DNA from: Lamellibrachia columna
Taxonomy: Eukaryota; Annelida; Polychaeta; Sabellida; Siboglinidae
Assembly (NCBI GenBank): GCA_963662155.1
Contig: OY759274.1
Span: 15,340,939 to 15,404,938, forward strand
Direction of reading: 5' to 3'
Length of the DNA stretch: 64,000 nucleotides
In this document: positions 1-44,589 of the stretch, piece by piece
How positions within the stretch are numbered: the stretch's first letter is position 1
Layout: each line of letters opens with the position of its first letter
Translations under genes and position numbers: made by a program
The notes under the pieces: generated by a model
What the model saw: the letters and a program-made list of their open reading frames with translations, nothing else
Told to the model about the DNA's origin: nothing
Database searches by the model: none

Positions 1-338
1 TGATGATTGCACTGTTAAGATCATTTACATATGATATTACCGGAGTGGTTCACTCAAAAAAAGGAACGGGTTGTTCATCATTGTCGTTGTCACTGAAATG
101 TTGTTATGTCACAAAAGCTGGTTGTTTCTCTAAACGAATTGCAACGAAAATTGTTCGTCGAAATATATCCACAAAACATCATGCCATATTTACACGTGTG
201 CATCCTCCTAACATTCTGACATCTCATGATATCAACTGACCTCTTCCTAATCAACGTAGCAATTATGATAACATAACCTTTCCAATCATAAATATGTATC
301 TACACACACAGATAATGAGTGAAACAACATCAAGACAC

Positions 339-32700
<32,362 letters not shown>

Positions 32701-33000
32701 TCAACAAGACATGTTGCTGTGGCGGAATCAAACGTCGGATTGACTTTCACCTGACAGCGTCAGTGGTAGACCCCTTTCGTTCGAGGGTCCACTCATGCCT
32801 GAGCAGCAGTTACCCGCTGAGCGACATCATAAATTCAACAGAATGACGCATGATACGTCGAATCACCGACGAACACACAAACCTGGGTAAACAACGACCC
32901 ATGTGATTCGTTCAGAGAAGGACCGGCTGACAGAAACAATATTTTCGGCTTGATGTTGTCATGTCGTTACAACAACTAAAGGGTAATATAATTTATATAT

Positions 33001-33067
<67 letters not shown>

Positions 33068-34700
33068 TTGCGTGCGTGCGTTCGTGTGCGTGTGCGTGTG
33101 CGTGTGCATGTGCGTGTATGTGAATGGAAAGGAATATGAATTATTGAATGGAAATATAATATATGTAATGCGACTTATACTTGATTTAATGAGATATACA
33201 CGTACGCACTCACGCACACGCGCACAAACAACCACGTTTCAATGAATCGTGAAATATTTATCAATTGCTCAAAAAAGGGCAAGATTTAACAAGATTTAAC
33301 AAGATTGCCATGCAAGACAAAATACCCAGATTGCAAATGGACAAGGAAGCCAAGTCATTTTTGTCCACACCACGTTAATTTCGTCTTCTTTACTCCCGAT
33401 GTTTGGACAGTGTGCCTGTTGGTGGACTTCCAACCGAATACTGTCGATTGTATCTCCATATGTGTGCTATGTCTACGTAAAACGAATATGTAGCAACTTG
33501 CCCCTATATACAACTAGCCCCTGTCTACCCTACTCTGTGGTAATGTTAATTTTGCTGATTTGACTGAACCGGTCAGTGTTTCTTTTGCAGTTCCAAATGT
33601 ATGCGTGTATTGTTCCGTAATTACTTACAACACCACGCGCTGCCAGACTCTCTCTCAGTACGTTTCAATACAATAGATCCAACTATGAAGATCGAACAAT
33701 GTAACTGTCTACGCAGGGCGAGTAAAACAAATTGCTCGATGCGAGTGGTCGGGAGGGGTTGGGACGAGTGTGGGCCAGTATTTTTCGACTGAAATTTAAT
33801 GGGCACAATAACACATAGTCAGACGCCATATATTTAGCCAACTTTTATTTTCAAAATCAACGAACCGTTACTGACCTTAAGCTTATTTTATGTAGAAGGT
33901 CTTTTAGCATAACCTCTCCCTGTTAGGCAATGTCAGCAGCAGAAACTTGAATGCAAACATAAATACATCAACGTCCAGTTCGCAGTAGAATAAAATGTTG
34001 TTTACGATTTAGTAAACCATTCGCCTAACCTCTTTCATTGTACGTTATATTTATGGGTGCGTCGTCTCTCGCTTTCCGTATCGCTCAGTCTGGTCGGCCA
34101 ATTCGTGATATGTACCTTTTGTACTAGGCTGTATTGTAATAGGCCGAGGCGAGAAATAAATAAACCAGTAATGGAATAAAGACAAGTTGGTCCATTTAAC
34201 ACGTTTTTGACGTAGTTTCTACGATTGTTCGATATAAATACGCTGATATGATGCTACGTCTAGTAACTACATCAACCTCAAATCAGACGTACAATTGCCA
34301 TTGTAATGCTTGTGTGTTGACATATTAAAGGTTTGCCGTAGTCATTCGCACCCTCCGTGTCCGTCCCGTCCGACGTTTGACTGCTTGAACTACCGCCTCA
34401 GTGGGGAGTGCCAGTGTGGACGGTACGAAGTCGGTGACTATTGTTGTCGGTCGTACAGAAATACGACAACGCCCAGGTTTTTCACCATGTGACATGCGAA
34501 AAGGTCGCTGCGAAAACGTTATTTACGATTAAGTGTGTCATTCTCCCAACCTGCTTTCATTCAACGCTGTGTTTATGTGTGCTTGCTACACAAGTGCTCA
34601 TCGTCGATTTATCTGTGCCTTTCGTGCGATTCAGCGTGAAGTCTAAACCGACGGAAATATTTAGGAGTGTTTTCCATGCCTCACTGCTTTAAAATATTGG
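32701..34700. other. Upstream region of the CUB gene; microsatellite at 33003-33120
   Basis: Expected to hold the promoter and 5' UTR of the minus-strand gene, but I cannot point to a core promoter. Contains a (GT)n/(GCGT)n tract at 33003-33120 and a triple AACAAGATTT repeat near 33280-33306. No gene supported. Confidence 0.5.
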
Positions 34701-34729
34701 CACACTAGTGTTGTCACACATGTACATCC

Positions 34730-35790
34730 ACCTGATGACTTTTGGTCAAAAAGAGATCTGGTGACACTAGCTATGTTGATAACTACATACCCATTGCACT
34801 AGTTACAGCTGCTTCTAAGAGTTTTGAAATGATACTGCTAATGGAATTATACCTGGGTACAACTGGTAATCCCTTTTTGTTTCAAGAAGGGACATTCGCT
34901 GATCATTGTATAGATGTATTAAACATTTTATTCAGTATTATAGAAACTACAACAGACCTGTGTGTGCACGCTTTTTATATGCATCTAAAGTATTCGATAG
35001 ACTTAACCATTGGACAGTTTTTAAGAAACAACTTAATCGATGTATGCCTATATTTACGTATTTTGTTATACTGGTACAGAACCCAAATATTCTGTGTTAA
35101 ATGGGAACCACAACCTCAAGCTCTATGAATGTATCAAACGGTGTTCGACAAGGCGGAATATTATTGCCGTATTTATTTACGGTATATGTGGTGGACGATC
35201 TAAGTAATACATTAAACAATGCTGAGGTTGGATGTCACATTAACAACTGTTGTGCTAGCCATGTGTTTTATGCAGACGAGTTACGTGTTACTGCGGCGAG
35301 TCCCTGTGGTCGTCAGGCTTTGCTTTTCTTCGTGAAAAGCCCCAGGGGGTTTAAAGAGGATCACCTCAGTTGCATTTATTGTCTACTGAATGGTTCATAA
35401 CGTGATGTAAATAATGTGTGACCAAATAAACGAAGTTATATTCATCTGTTCTATTCTAAATATATATGCTCTAGGTTTAGTTTTGAAAATGATGTCATAT
35501 ATAATCGTATAAAATCGACATGCATGATTGTCAAACCACATGGCTTTCATCTCAAAATGTTTAGATGTTTACATGGACAATAGCAAGCTTGAATATATTG
35601 AGAAAGCCAAATATTTAGGTGCAATTATTTGTAGTGATATCAAAGATTTTATGCCAGGTCTAACAGCGTCATTAGTTTATATCCCATTTATATATGTAAC
35701 TATTTTAGCGTTTTTAACTAAGTTATTTTAATGCATATTTTGTATAAATATTTAGCTTTTATACTTGAAATAAACGTACTACTTCAGAAG
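34730..35790 (+). mobile_element. Non-LTR retrotransposon (CR1/Jockey-like) reverse transcriptase, 3' part, decayed
   Basis: Frames at 34742, 35101 and 35528 together show RT blocks in order: DNYIPIALVTAASKSFEMIL, a region with YSIDL where DASKAFDR is expected, NGVRQGGILLPYLFTVYV, HVFYADE (the YADD catalytic box with D changed to E) and KLEYIEKAKYLGAIICSDIK. Three frames and the altered YADD box mark it as inactive. It ends in an AATAAA-like 3' tail near 35770. Confidence 0.85.
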
Positions 35791-35900
35791 ATTCTTTGTT
35801 TGCTGCAGACCATTCAAATCGGTTGAATTGTACTGGTTTTTTTTTCTTCAAAATATGATTATGGGATTTAAGAATATTTAATACGTTTGCCAATCAAAGT

Positions 35901-36359
35901 AACGCACTCCAGATGGCAGGTGGACAACGCACTCCATATGGCAGGTGGACAACGCACTCCATATGGCAGGTGGACAACGCACTCCAGATGGCAGGTGAAC
36001 AACGCACTCCATATGGCAGGTGGACAACGCACTCCAGATGGCAGGTGAACAACGCACTCCAGATGGCAGGTGGACAACGCACTCCAGATGGCAGGTGGAC
36101 AACGCACTCCAGATGGCAGGTGGACAACGCACTCCAGATGGCAGGTGGACAACGCACTCCAGATGGCAGGTGGACAACGCACTCCAGATGGCAGGTGGAC
36201 AACGCACTCCAGATGGCAGGTGGACAACGCACTCCAGATGGCAGGTGGACAACACACTCGAGATGGCAGGTGAACAACGCACTCCAGATGGCAAGTGAAC
36301 AACGCACTCCAGATGGCAGGTGGACAACGCACTCCAGATGGCAGGTGACCAACGCACCC
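35901..36359. repeat. 25-bp minisatellite
   Basis: About 18 copies of ACTCCAGATGGCAGGTGGAC plus AACGC, with variants (CATATGG, GTGAAC). It grades directly into the next array. Confidence 0.95.
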
Positions 36360-36921
36360 CAGATGGCAGATGGACAACGTGGTCAACGTGGCAGGTGGAC
36401 AACGTGTACAACGTGGCAGGTGGACATCGTGGACAACGTGACAGGTGGACAACGTGGCAGGTGGACAACATGGACAACGTGAACAACGTGGCAGGTGGAC
36501 AACTTGGACAACTTGGACAACGTGGACAACGTGGACAACGTAGACAACGTGGACAACGTGGACAACGTGGACAACGTGGACAACGTGGACAACGTGGCAG
36601 GTGGACAACGACGTGGACAACGTGGCAGGTGGACAACGTGGACAACGTGGACAACGTGGACAACGTGGACAACGTGGCATGTGGACAACGTGGACAACGT
36701 GGACAACGTGGACAACGTGGACAACGTGGACAACGTGGCAGGTGGACAACGTGAACAACGTGGCAGGTGGACAACGTGGACAACGTGAACAACGTGGCAG
36801 GTGGACAACGTGGACAACGTGACCAACGTGGACAACGTGGACAACGTGGACAACGTGGCAGGTGGACAACGTGAACAACGTGGCAGGTGGACAACGTGGA
36901 CAACATGGCAGGTGGACAACG
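36360..36921. repeat. 9-bp minisatellite with 16-bp variant
   Basis: GTGGACAAC repeated, punctuated by GTGGCAGGTGGACAAC. Shares GGCAGGTGGACAACG with the adjacent 25-bp array, so one probably derives from the other. Long frames on both strands are artefacts. Confidence 0.95.
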
Positions 36922-37950
36922 GTTCCCCTCACAAATCTATAAATTTAGTTTTTGAACATATTCATATTTGCAACATTTATAGAATCTTTATATCGTGTGT
37001 TCTATTAATTTGTTTTATGTGAGAATGAATACTTCCTTATCATCACTCGACACATTGTTTTATTAAAGCAATTTCGTGTCCTCTAGTACTTCAAACTTCC
37101 TTAAATTTTGAAGAAATGTGAAAATAAACCTATTCATTCAGAAGTGCAATCAAACAACGAATATATGATACAGCTTTATACATAACCATTAACAATAGTA
37201 CGAATAGTATTATTTTCGCCACTTAAATATCACATCGCCAGCAGCGGATCCAGTGGGGTCTTAGGGGTTTACATTGACTAAGGTGGCGCCCCTGGGCCAT
37301 GGAGGGGGTCTTAGACCCTCCTGTGTCCGTGGCAAATATTACGGAAAAAGAACTCGTACATCGGAACTAGTGTCAATGTAAAAATTGGAGTATTAGCAGC
37401 CGGCTAATATTATCCCTTATGTAAGTACAACCCCCCACCTCCCTCGGTTCGTAAGTAGAATGACATATGACTACGACTGACTGAGACCCCCCTGGCAACA
37501 AGCCTAGATCAGCCCCTAGTTTGACTGCATATTTCAGTCTTAGTTGCGGGTCGCGGGTCTGCTGCCCAGGCCGCGAACCACCCATATATATAATATGCCT
37601 TATTGTGTTGTCGACCACAACCTCTGTATCGCTACAGCTATAAACACATATGGTTGCGACACCGTAGTCACTTCAATTGTTTAAGTCGGCACTTGCGGTG
37701 GTTTGACACCCATCTATTACACCTGGGTGATCGTATCACCGTCTGCTACCCAGAAGAAGGTATGCACATAATTATACCAATTGGGACAGTGCAGATTTGG
37801 CGATTTTTAGATTACAATATTAATACATAGGATTGAAATGGTGCATCAAAACATAAATCACTGATATTATTTATTGATAACAAAAAGGGAATAACAACAA
37901 AGCACTGTCTAAAACGTGCTTGCATCATGTACATAAAGTTGATATACTAT
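36922..37950. other. Noncoding segment with repeat-like piece
   Basis: 37240-37570 is locally GC-rich (GGATCCAGTGGGGTCTTAGG; two CCTCC-rich blocks) and looks like a fragment of a dispersed element. No gene seen. Confidence 0.4.
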
Positions 37951-37954
37951 ATAA

Positions 37955-38060
37955 TATATCTAATTATTAGTTGTTTACTTATCTATAGTTTTAACATATC
38001 TTTAATGCATATTTTAATGCATATTTGGGTTTTTACCTGAAATAAAGGTATTCGTACCTG
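37955..38060 (+). mobile_element. Probable LINE 3' tail
   Basis: TTTAATGCATATTT..TTTTACCTGAAATAAAGGTA resembles the 3' tail of the LINE at 35705-35785. No coding part present. Confidence 0.4.
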
Positions 38061-40300
38061 TTCATATTGTGCATAGCATATGTCAACATCAAAATGTTGA
38101 TGTTTACAGCGTTTAACTCGCAAAACACGCATATAATTTATAATATGATCGGCTATCACGTTGCACTGTGACGTCAGTTATGTTAAATGCTTAAATTCCG
38201 TCGAGTGATTTGCACAGTTTCTCTCATGGACATGGTTTGTCTCATGGGGGGGGGCTTACATGCGTGCGTGGAATGTATTTTTCATCGAGTCACCAGACAG
38301 CGCCACATTAGTCAGCGTCAACGGCCGCCAGAGGAAGACTCTTTGAAGGCTTTATTTCACAAGAGGCAGGGATCTGGAGTTTACAGCTGCTGCCAGCCTC
38401 TAACTGCAAGTTTCCGTAATAGTAATTAGTAGTAAATGTGAAGGAACCAACAAACTATGTTGAAAACATACATTGATAAGAGAAAATAATAAATTAAAGA
38501 TACACTATATATCAACTGTAAAAGAAATATTTTAAAATGTCAATGTCCGACTGATGTTTATACATGACGGTCGAGGACAGTGTGTCGTCCTCAAACGGAT
38601 AGTGTTTTCATTCCACTTGTTCTGCCATAGCCACCCAATATGACTGTTAACGAATAAAGAATAAACTCGAATAAAACCTGTCACCTAATAAACCCAGAAC
38701 AAATTATCAAACTATGTTAAATTTTTTGTGAAGATGCTGTTATACAAGCATTAATAATATGAGTAACGAATCACTATAAATTTAGGTAAACGTTAATAAA
38801 TTGTAAATAAACACGAAGCTTCAAATATAATGATAAGTACACATATTTTAACAATAAATATGTTTTATTAAACGAGACATGCTTCTATCGTTATTTCTGT
38901 TTTGTTATTAAATATTACAATATTCTCTTCATGACAGCAGTTACCTTGATTGAGGACAGTTGCTCTCCAGTGTCAATGCTGCTAGTTCTTATCAAAATAC
39001 TCGAACCACATAGTAGACAAATCGAAAGTTGGCTTCCATTTTGTAGCACTAGTCGATTGCTCGAGTCTTACCCAATCATTGTAAAATTAATAACTCGCTA
39101 GTTAAATAAGGGTATACCATTTTGATTTATTAAGGATATTGAAATGAGAGTAATAGTGTTGAAATTCCGTTTTCTGCAGCAGTTTGCATGAGCTTCTCCT
39201 TCCTTCTGCAAGTATAACTGTATGCCGGTGTGATTTAGTAATTTACCCTCAACACAAGACTCTGGATTGAACGAAGATCAAACACGTTATCCAGGTTCGA
39301 CTCTTGGTTAGAGGTTTAATCCGATTTAATGAACAACGCGATACAGTCACAATAATGCATTCATAACTAACAGTGTCACACATTAAATGCTAAATATGGG
39401 TGTACTCATGTGTCCACTAATGGTTGCCTGGATTCGGTTATGAAATAATTTAACATTTTAATAGCCTTAAGACATGAGGCGGGTGTTAACCGGCAATGGC
39501 ATATATATACGAAGTTTAAACTGACACCCATGGGACTAATTTATGTTTCCGTACGGAGCAGAAACATGCGTCACGTGTCCGGTACCCGAGCCGACAACAT
39601 ATCTTTGTTGAAGTTTAAAACTACAACTTCACACAAATGTTGAATGTATCTTCTCAGCTGCGAGTCCGACGGACTTACTTTGCTAAGCAAAATTCCCGGA
39701 CTTTTAATTCCCGACGTTACGACAAAACACATGCATGCAACCAGCGGGCTACTCCGATTACAATGTAAACTACGCTTGCATGGATTATGCATCCTCGTAA
39801 CTGAAGGGTGGTGTAGGGCTGGACGTCCACAATACATTCGACTAAATCAAGGCTTCATTTCAAGGCGGGCAATTGTGTTCGTCTACCGCGCACCATCAAT
39901 CTACACCGGGTGTGTCGGTAACACACATAAATAATAATTGGTTATCTGCTGTTTCTCCTGGGAAGTTTAAACTTTTTCCTAGCTCTACGATTTTAAAGTA
40001 TAGTCAATCCGATTTCGACTCATTGTTCGTAAACATACCCTGCCCCTACAAACAACACCAGCACCACTACCAAAGATCTTCCAAGAAACACAGCGGCTGC
40101 TGTTGATTTGTACCTCTCATCCCCAATACCATTATATATCAAAACCGGCCGTAGTGACTTCCCACAAACAGCAAACAATAATGCAGCACGCAAGTAATAA
40201 ACAACTTACGACAAACTGTATTTGTTGTGTTAAAATCTAAACTAAAAATACAAACTACAAACTATCGACGACGATAAATATAATTGAATACTAATATAAT
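38061..40300. other. AT-rich intergenic DNA
   Basis: No exon, RNA or element supported. Open frames here are short and featureless. Confidence 0.5.
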
Positions 40301-40303
40301 TCG

Positions 40304-40385
40304 CGATCGACAGAGGTTTATGCAGATTGCCCTCTCACCCGGAAATGTAACTAGAGAGTTGGCGCATGCGGATTAGAACTACCAG
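40304..40385 (-). mobile_element. Truncated CTAGTGTATACC-type MITE
   Basis: Matches the inner half of the elements at 43231 and 47934 (ACCCGGAAATGTAACTAGAG, GTTGGCGCATG). Breaks off exactly where the repeat at 40386 begins. Confidence 0.65.
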
Positions 40386-40782
40386 GCTCAGGTGAACCGT
40401 ATTAGACACCGCAAGGCTTATAGCCTCATAGTGGAAACGTGCTCGGCCCATAACCCAGATGTCAGGTAATCGAAACCACGCTCTGCTAGCTTTTTAAACG
40501 CATAACTATGTTTTCAAATTTGTTTTGAAAGAAAAAATATGTACCATGCCGCAATCAATATACACAATTTCAATATGCTATGGGTGTTCCTTTTGTATTA
40601 AATATACCAACACATTTGTATAATCGCGTCCCGCCAGATGTCGCCTGTGTCGCCAGCCAGTCAGCCTATCTATCTGCCTGTCTTTCTGTGCGGACAATGC
40701 AGTTTTGGGTCCCTTTCAGTCAGGGACAGTTTCCCTTGAGCCGTCCAAGAACACTTGATACAGATATAACAACAATAATTGG
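40386..40782 (+). repeat. Dispersed repeat with initiator-tRNA-Met-like segment, copy 1
   Basis: About 395 bp, inverted second copy at 42833-43222. The segment at about 40425-40490 reads GGCCCATAACCCAG with flanking TCGAAACC and CTCTGCTA, the anticodon arm, T loop and 3' end of tRNA-iMet, but with weak stems. Likely a SINE. Confidence 0.7.
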
Positions 40783-41359
40783 GCAAGTTTTTACAATTGT
40801 AAAACGTTCAGACAGCTTGCACCGATGACTCAGCCGGCGAGTCGTGTACTGACAATGCCTGAAAGAGCAAAACATATTTAACCATGACGTGTGAACGCTT
40901 TATTTCACTTGTGAAGCCCGGCGTACTGGTTTATAACCATTACTGTTAATGCTAGCAGCGTCATACAAAATTAACAAGTATCCCAGAAGGGTGAGTTATA
41001 CATAGATGAGAAATAGCTGGACTCTCGATAAGTTAATGGCTTCTTTGTCCATTTGCCATCTGGGTGCTTTGTTTTGGGTGGCAATAGCCATATTTGAGCA
41101 GTTAATTAGTATTGCATGATTAATTGAAATGTGGAAGTGTGTGCGTGAGTGCGTACGTGCGTGTATCGTCCAATCAAGTAGAAGTCGCATTACATATATA
41201 TATTTCGATTCACTATTTCATGCTCCATTCAACATTTCGTATTCCATTCACAGTTGCTGCTTATGTAAGAATCCGGGGAATGAGCCCCTTTGGTAACTGA
41301 ACATGAACATATATTGATACATGAGGCTGTGAACACATACATTGTTATGCACAATGTAT

Positions 41360-41512
41360 ATAAGATGTATAAGTGTGTATCAATACTGTGTATAAGATAT
41401 ATAAGTGTGTATCAACACTGTATATAAGATGTATAAGTGTTTATCAACACTGTATATAAGATGTATAAGTGTGTATCAACACTGTGTATAAGATGTATAA
41501 GTGTATATCAAC
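41360..41512. repeat. 32-bp tandem repeat
   Basis: Nearly five copies of a unit containing ATAAGATGTATAAGTGTG and TATCAACACTGT, directly abutting the LINE fragment at 41513. Confidence 0.9.
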
Positions 41513-42271
41513 TTCAGTGGCACGATATCGATAAACGGAAGAGAGATCAGCAACCTCCGATTCGCAGATGACATTGACCTAATCGCTGGAACAGAGGAGG
41601 AGCTACAAGAACTTACAACAACACTGGAATATATTAATGAACGGAGAACGCCTCGAAGAAGTAAAATCATTCAAGTACCTCGGGTCGATCGACTCCACAG
41701 AGGAAATATGCCCACGGATAAACCTGTCACCATCAGCTATAGCAAAGCTCAAGAAGATATGGAGCAACAACAACATAAAAAAAAACGGCAACAAAGATAC
41801 GACTCTATAAAAGCCTGGTTGTGTCAGTGCTGACATACGGATGCGAAAGCTGGACGCTGAAAGCCGAGTCCGAAAGAAGAATAGCCGCATTTGAGATAAA
41901 CTATTTCAGAAGGATCGTGAACATTTCTTACATAGACCACATAACCAATATCAGTAATGCAAGACATCACCGAAGCCGCAGGACCAGAATAACCGCTTTT
42001 GGCCACAGTAAAACGCCGAAAACTCCAATGGTTTGGCAATACAACCAGACACAACACACTTGCAAAAGAAGTACTACAAGGCGCGGCCAAAGACGGCAGA
42101 AAACGGGGAAGACCACAAAAAAATGTACATGGACAACATTCGAGAGTGGTTGGGTCTAGAGCCATAGGAATTATGCGATGCTGCTCACAACTGTCCCAGA
42201 TGGAGAAAGATCTCTGTGGAAGCCTCCAAGCGCGCACCTGTACGATCGGCCCGGTCAAGGGATGAATGAAT
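41513..42271 (+). mobile_element. Non-LTR retrotransposon fragment: RT end and C-terminal domain
   Basis: Frames show NGREISNLRFADDIDLIAG (FADD catalytic box), then SVLTYGCESWTLKAESERRI, AAFEINYFRRIVNISYIDHI, and ATVKRRKLQWFGNTTRHN..KRGRPQKN, the typical C-terminal block of such LINEs. Several frameshifts; ends with a GATGAATGAATGA tail at 42260-42273. Confidence 0.88.
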
Positions 42272-42659
42272 GAAGTGTGTATAATCCAATTAATGTAATA
42301 ACAGTAACACATACGAGTTACACGTGCTTTGCGAGCCACACGTTCTTTGCTGTAACAACCTGCCCTGCTTACGGGGCTAATTGTTACAGTCGACTGCGCC
42401 TGGGAAATTTCACATATCTACTTAACAACAATATGGAATATATCTGGTACGGTACATTTTATTAACACTTAATGTATACGTTAACATACTTTTCATAAAA
42501 GTGACTTTAACTGAAAATTGTAACAACTAGCCCCTGTCTCCCCTCCCATACTATTCGTGCAGGCGGCCGGGCGGGCGAAAAATCAGAAGCGACTGAAACC
42601 AGTTCGCCATCTAGCGGGTATCGCAGTGGTAGGGCCGAATGAGCCGCAATGTGCACCGA

Positions 42660-42731
42660 ATCAGAGTGGCGCAGTTGAAGGATGCTGGGTCCATAACCCA
42701 GAGGTCCGTGGATCGAAACCGCGATCTGCTA
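42660..42731 (+). pseudogene. tRNA-iMet-like sequence (CAT anticodon)
   Basis: AGTGGCGCAG D-arm side, GCTGGGTCCATAACCCAG anticodon arm with the GGG:CCC pairs of initiator tRNA, and a T arm CGTGG-ATCGAAA-CCGCG with the AUCGAAA loop of eukaryotic iMet. The acceptor stem has at least two mismatches (ATCAGAG against ATCTGCT), so it is more likely a pseudogene or SINE head than a working tRNA. Confidence 0.7.
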
Positions 42732-42832
42732 ATTTGTTTTAGCAAACTACATTATTTAAAAAGTGTTGCCATAAATTATAACAATTCGCACTGTTATCCA
42801 CCCGTAAAATGGCTTTTGTCGACTGACAAACT

Positions 42833-43222
42833 TGAATTATTGTTATATCTGTATCAAGTGTTCTAGGACGGCTCAAGGGAAACAGTCCCTGACTGAAAGG
42901 GACCCAAAACTGCATTGTCCGCACAGAAAGACAGGCAGATAGATAGACTGACTGGCTGGCGACACAGGCGACATCTGGCGGGACGCGATTATACAAATGT
43001 GTTGGTATATTTAATACAAAAGGAACACCCATAGCATATTGAAATTGTGTATATTGATTGCGGCATGGTACATATTTTTCTTTCAAAACAAGTTTGAAAA
43101 CATAGTATGCGTTTAAAAAGCTAGCAGAGCGTGGTTTCGATTCACTGACATCTGGATTATGGGCCGAGCACGTTTCCACTATGCGGCTATAAGCCTTGCG
43201 GTGTCTAATACGGTTCACCTGA
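42833..43222 (-). repeat. Dispersed repeat with iMet-like segment, inverted copy 2
   Basis: Reverse complement of 40386-40782, closely matching over its length; the tRNA-like segment is at about 43119-43180. Confidence 0.8.
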
Positions 43223-43230
43223 GTTGAATC

Positions 43231-43425
43231 AGAGCTAGTGTATACCGAGCTGCGTCACTCCACGAATTAGCATGGAGGAGTCATTTTGTAAATTGACGTT
43301 CAGCGCCACCAAGTAGGTGGCAGCTACAACTTTCGTCAGCGCGTCCGGTAGTTCGACTCCGCATGCATCAACTCTCAAGTTACATTTCCGGGTGAGAGGG
43401 CAATCTACATAAACCGCTGTTGACA
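43231..43425 (+). mobile_element. MITE-like element, CTAGTGTATACC family
   Basis: Starts AGAGCTAGTGTATACCGAGC; inner landmarks TTTTGTAAATTGACGTTCAG and CGCGTCCGGTAGTTCGACTC; no coding capacity. Directly abuts the inverted SINE-like copy. Confidence 0.7.
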
Positions 43426-43520
43426 ATAAAGATGTTTGGTTGACAATGCGATTTAGTTATATCCTTTCTGCGACACAAACGCAAACATTTCTCGGATATT
43501 ATTGCCTTTTTACTAACTTA

Positions 43521-43746
43521 TTATATACCGAGCTACGTCACTCACGATTTAACATGGAAGTACCATTACGTAAATTGACGATCAGCCCCACCACGTAGAC
43601 GGCAGCTATAATTTGTAACTAGAGAGTTGGCGTATGTGGAGTCGAGCTACCGGATGCGCTGACGAAAGTTGCAGCTGCCCCTACTTGGTGGCGCTGAAAG
43701 TCAATTTACAAAATGCCGGAGTGACGCAGCTCTGTATACACTAGCT
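43521..43746. mobile_element. Palindromic MITE-like element, same family
   Basis: Left end TATACCGAGCTACGTCACTC faces an inverted right end GTGACGCAGCTCTGTATACA; the two arms are inverted partial copies of the family consensus. Confidence 0.7.
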
Positions 43747-43889
43747 ATGGTTGAATTTAAATATAATAATTAATGAATTGAATAATTGCTTGATTTAGTG
43801 CAACTGAATAAAATTATTATTTTATTATTATTATTATTGCTTGTTATTTGAAATTAATCAGAATACTACGATGTACACGCATCAGGCGT

Positions 43890-44002
43890 CGTAACACGTG
43901 GTGACGTCATTGCGTGAAACCGTTGAGTGCGTTAACCAATCACATTCTGTGGTATTATCGTGTGACGTGATAGTTCCGTAGCAACCATTTGCGCTTTCGA
44001 AG
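43890..44002 (+). promoter_or_regulatory. Promoter-like cluster: E-box, CRE, CCAAT
   Basis: CACGTG (43895-43900), palindromic CRE TGACGTCA (43902-43909), CCAAT (43936-43940) and GTGACGTG (about 43961-43968) lie within about 80 bp, 35-110 bp upstream of ATGGAGTCGTCGG at 44003. Local GC is above its surroundings. Could belong to a host gene or a transposon; orientation inferred only from the ATG. Confidence 0.35.
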
Positions 44003-44167
44003 ATGGAGTCGTCGGAAGTGTTTCTTATCGATTTACTTAGTTAAGTTGCAATTTCTGGATTACTGTAATTTCTTGTAGGTAACCAGGATTCGGAGGAGAG
44101 TAAACTCCTTTCGCTGTTCACAGCATTTGGTAAATCACACCTCCTCCATCCCTTACGGGGGTATTGA
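44003..44167 (+). CDS. Tentative two-exon small ORF downstream of the promoter-like cluster
   Basis: ATG at 44003 gives MESSEVFLIDLL. A possible GTTAAG donor at 44040 and a TTTCTTGTAG acceptor at 44078 would join 44003-44039 to 44079-44167, reading SNQDSEESKLLSLFTAFGKS and ending in TGA at 44165-44167; a GTAAAT donor inside exon 2 is also possible. No recognised domain. Very uncertain. Confidence 0.2.
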
Positions 44168-44448
44168 GGTTGGGTGGCCGGCTTGCAGATTCCTTCCCTG
44201 GATTACCCGCCGTCTGTATATGTAAGTCATTTTCAGAATCCGTTTTCAAATTTCGCAACCATCAAGTTTGGCTGCTTCTTGATTAATCCTAACACAAAAA
44301 ATAGAAAATGACTTACATAGTACTTACGGTGCCTTTATTCGTCATTCGATGTAACATTATTCAAATAAAACGTTCAAAACTATATCGCATGTTTGTTTTG
44401 ATGTTGATTAGCGAAGCAGACTAAGAAGCCTCGTTAGGACTAGGACCC

Positions 44449-44471
44449 CCAAAGAGGGTCCTTGGAAACAA
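44449..44471. other. Small perfect-stem hairpin
   Basis: AGGACCC..GGGTCCT with a short loop, in a segment between MITE-like elements. No function inferred. Confidence 0.4.
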
Positions 44472-44589
44472 ACGTATCGATCGCAGTCCTAAGCTACTTC
44501 TACTGCAGTCTTTCCCGAAATGCTCCTCGCTAAGTTCCGGCTGTTACATAAGTTACTTCCGTTGATGGCGCCACTAGATTACTTCCGCC

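Noticed and set aside
34310..34492. Cys-rich 60-codon frame (FDCLNYRLSGECQCGRYEVG)
   Set aside because: Looked like a possible secreted cysteine-rich exon, but no flanking exon or signal peptide could be found.
35901..36359. CRISPR-like array
   Set aside because: The 25-bp units are contiguous with no unique spacers, and the genome is eukaryotic.
35868..36932. 354-codon and related frames rich in CPPATL or GGQRT
   Set aside because: Arise from the 25-bp and 9-bp minisatellites.
39571..39934. Overlapping 88- and 96-codon frames
   Set aside because: Opposite-strand overlap, no domain, no regulatory context.
42660..42731. Functional initiator tRNA gene
   Set aside because: Acceptor-stem mismatches and related degenerate copies nearby favour a pseudogene or SINE.
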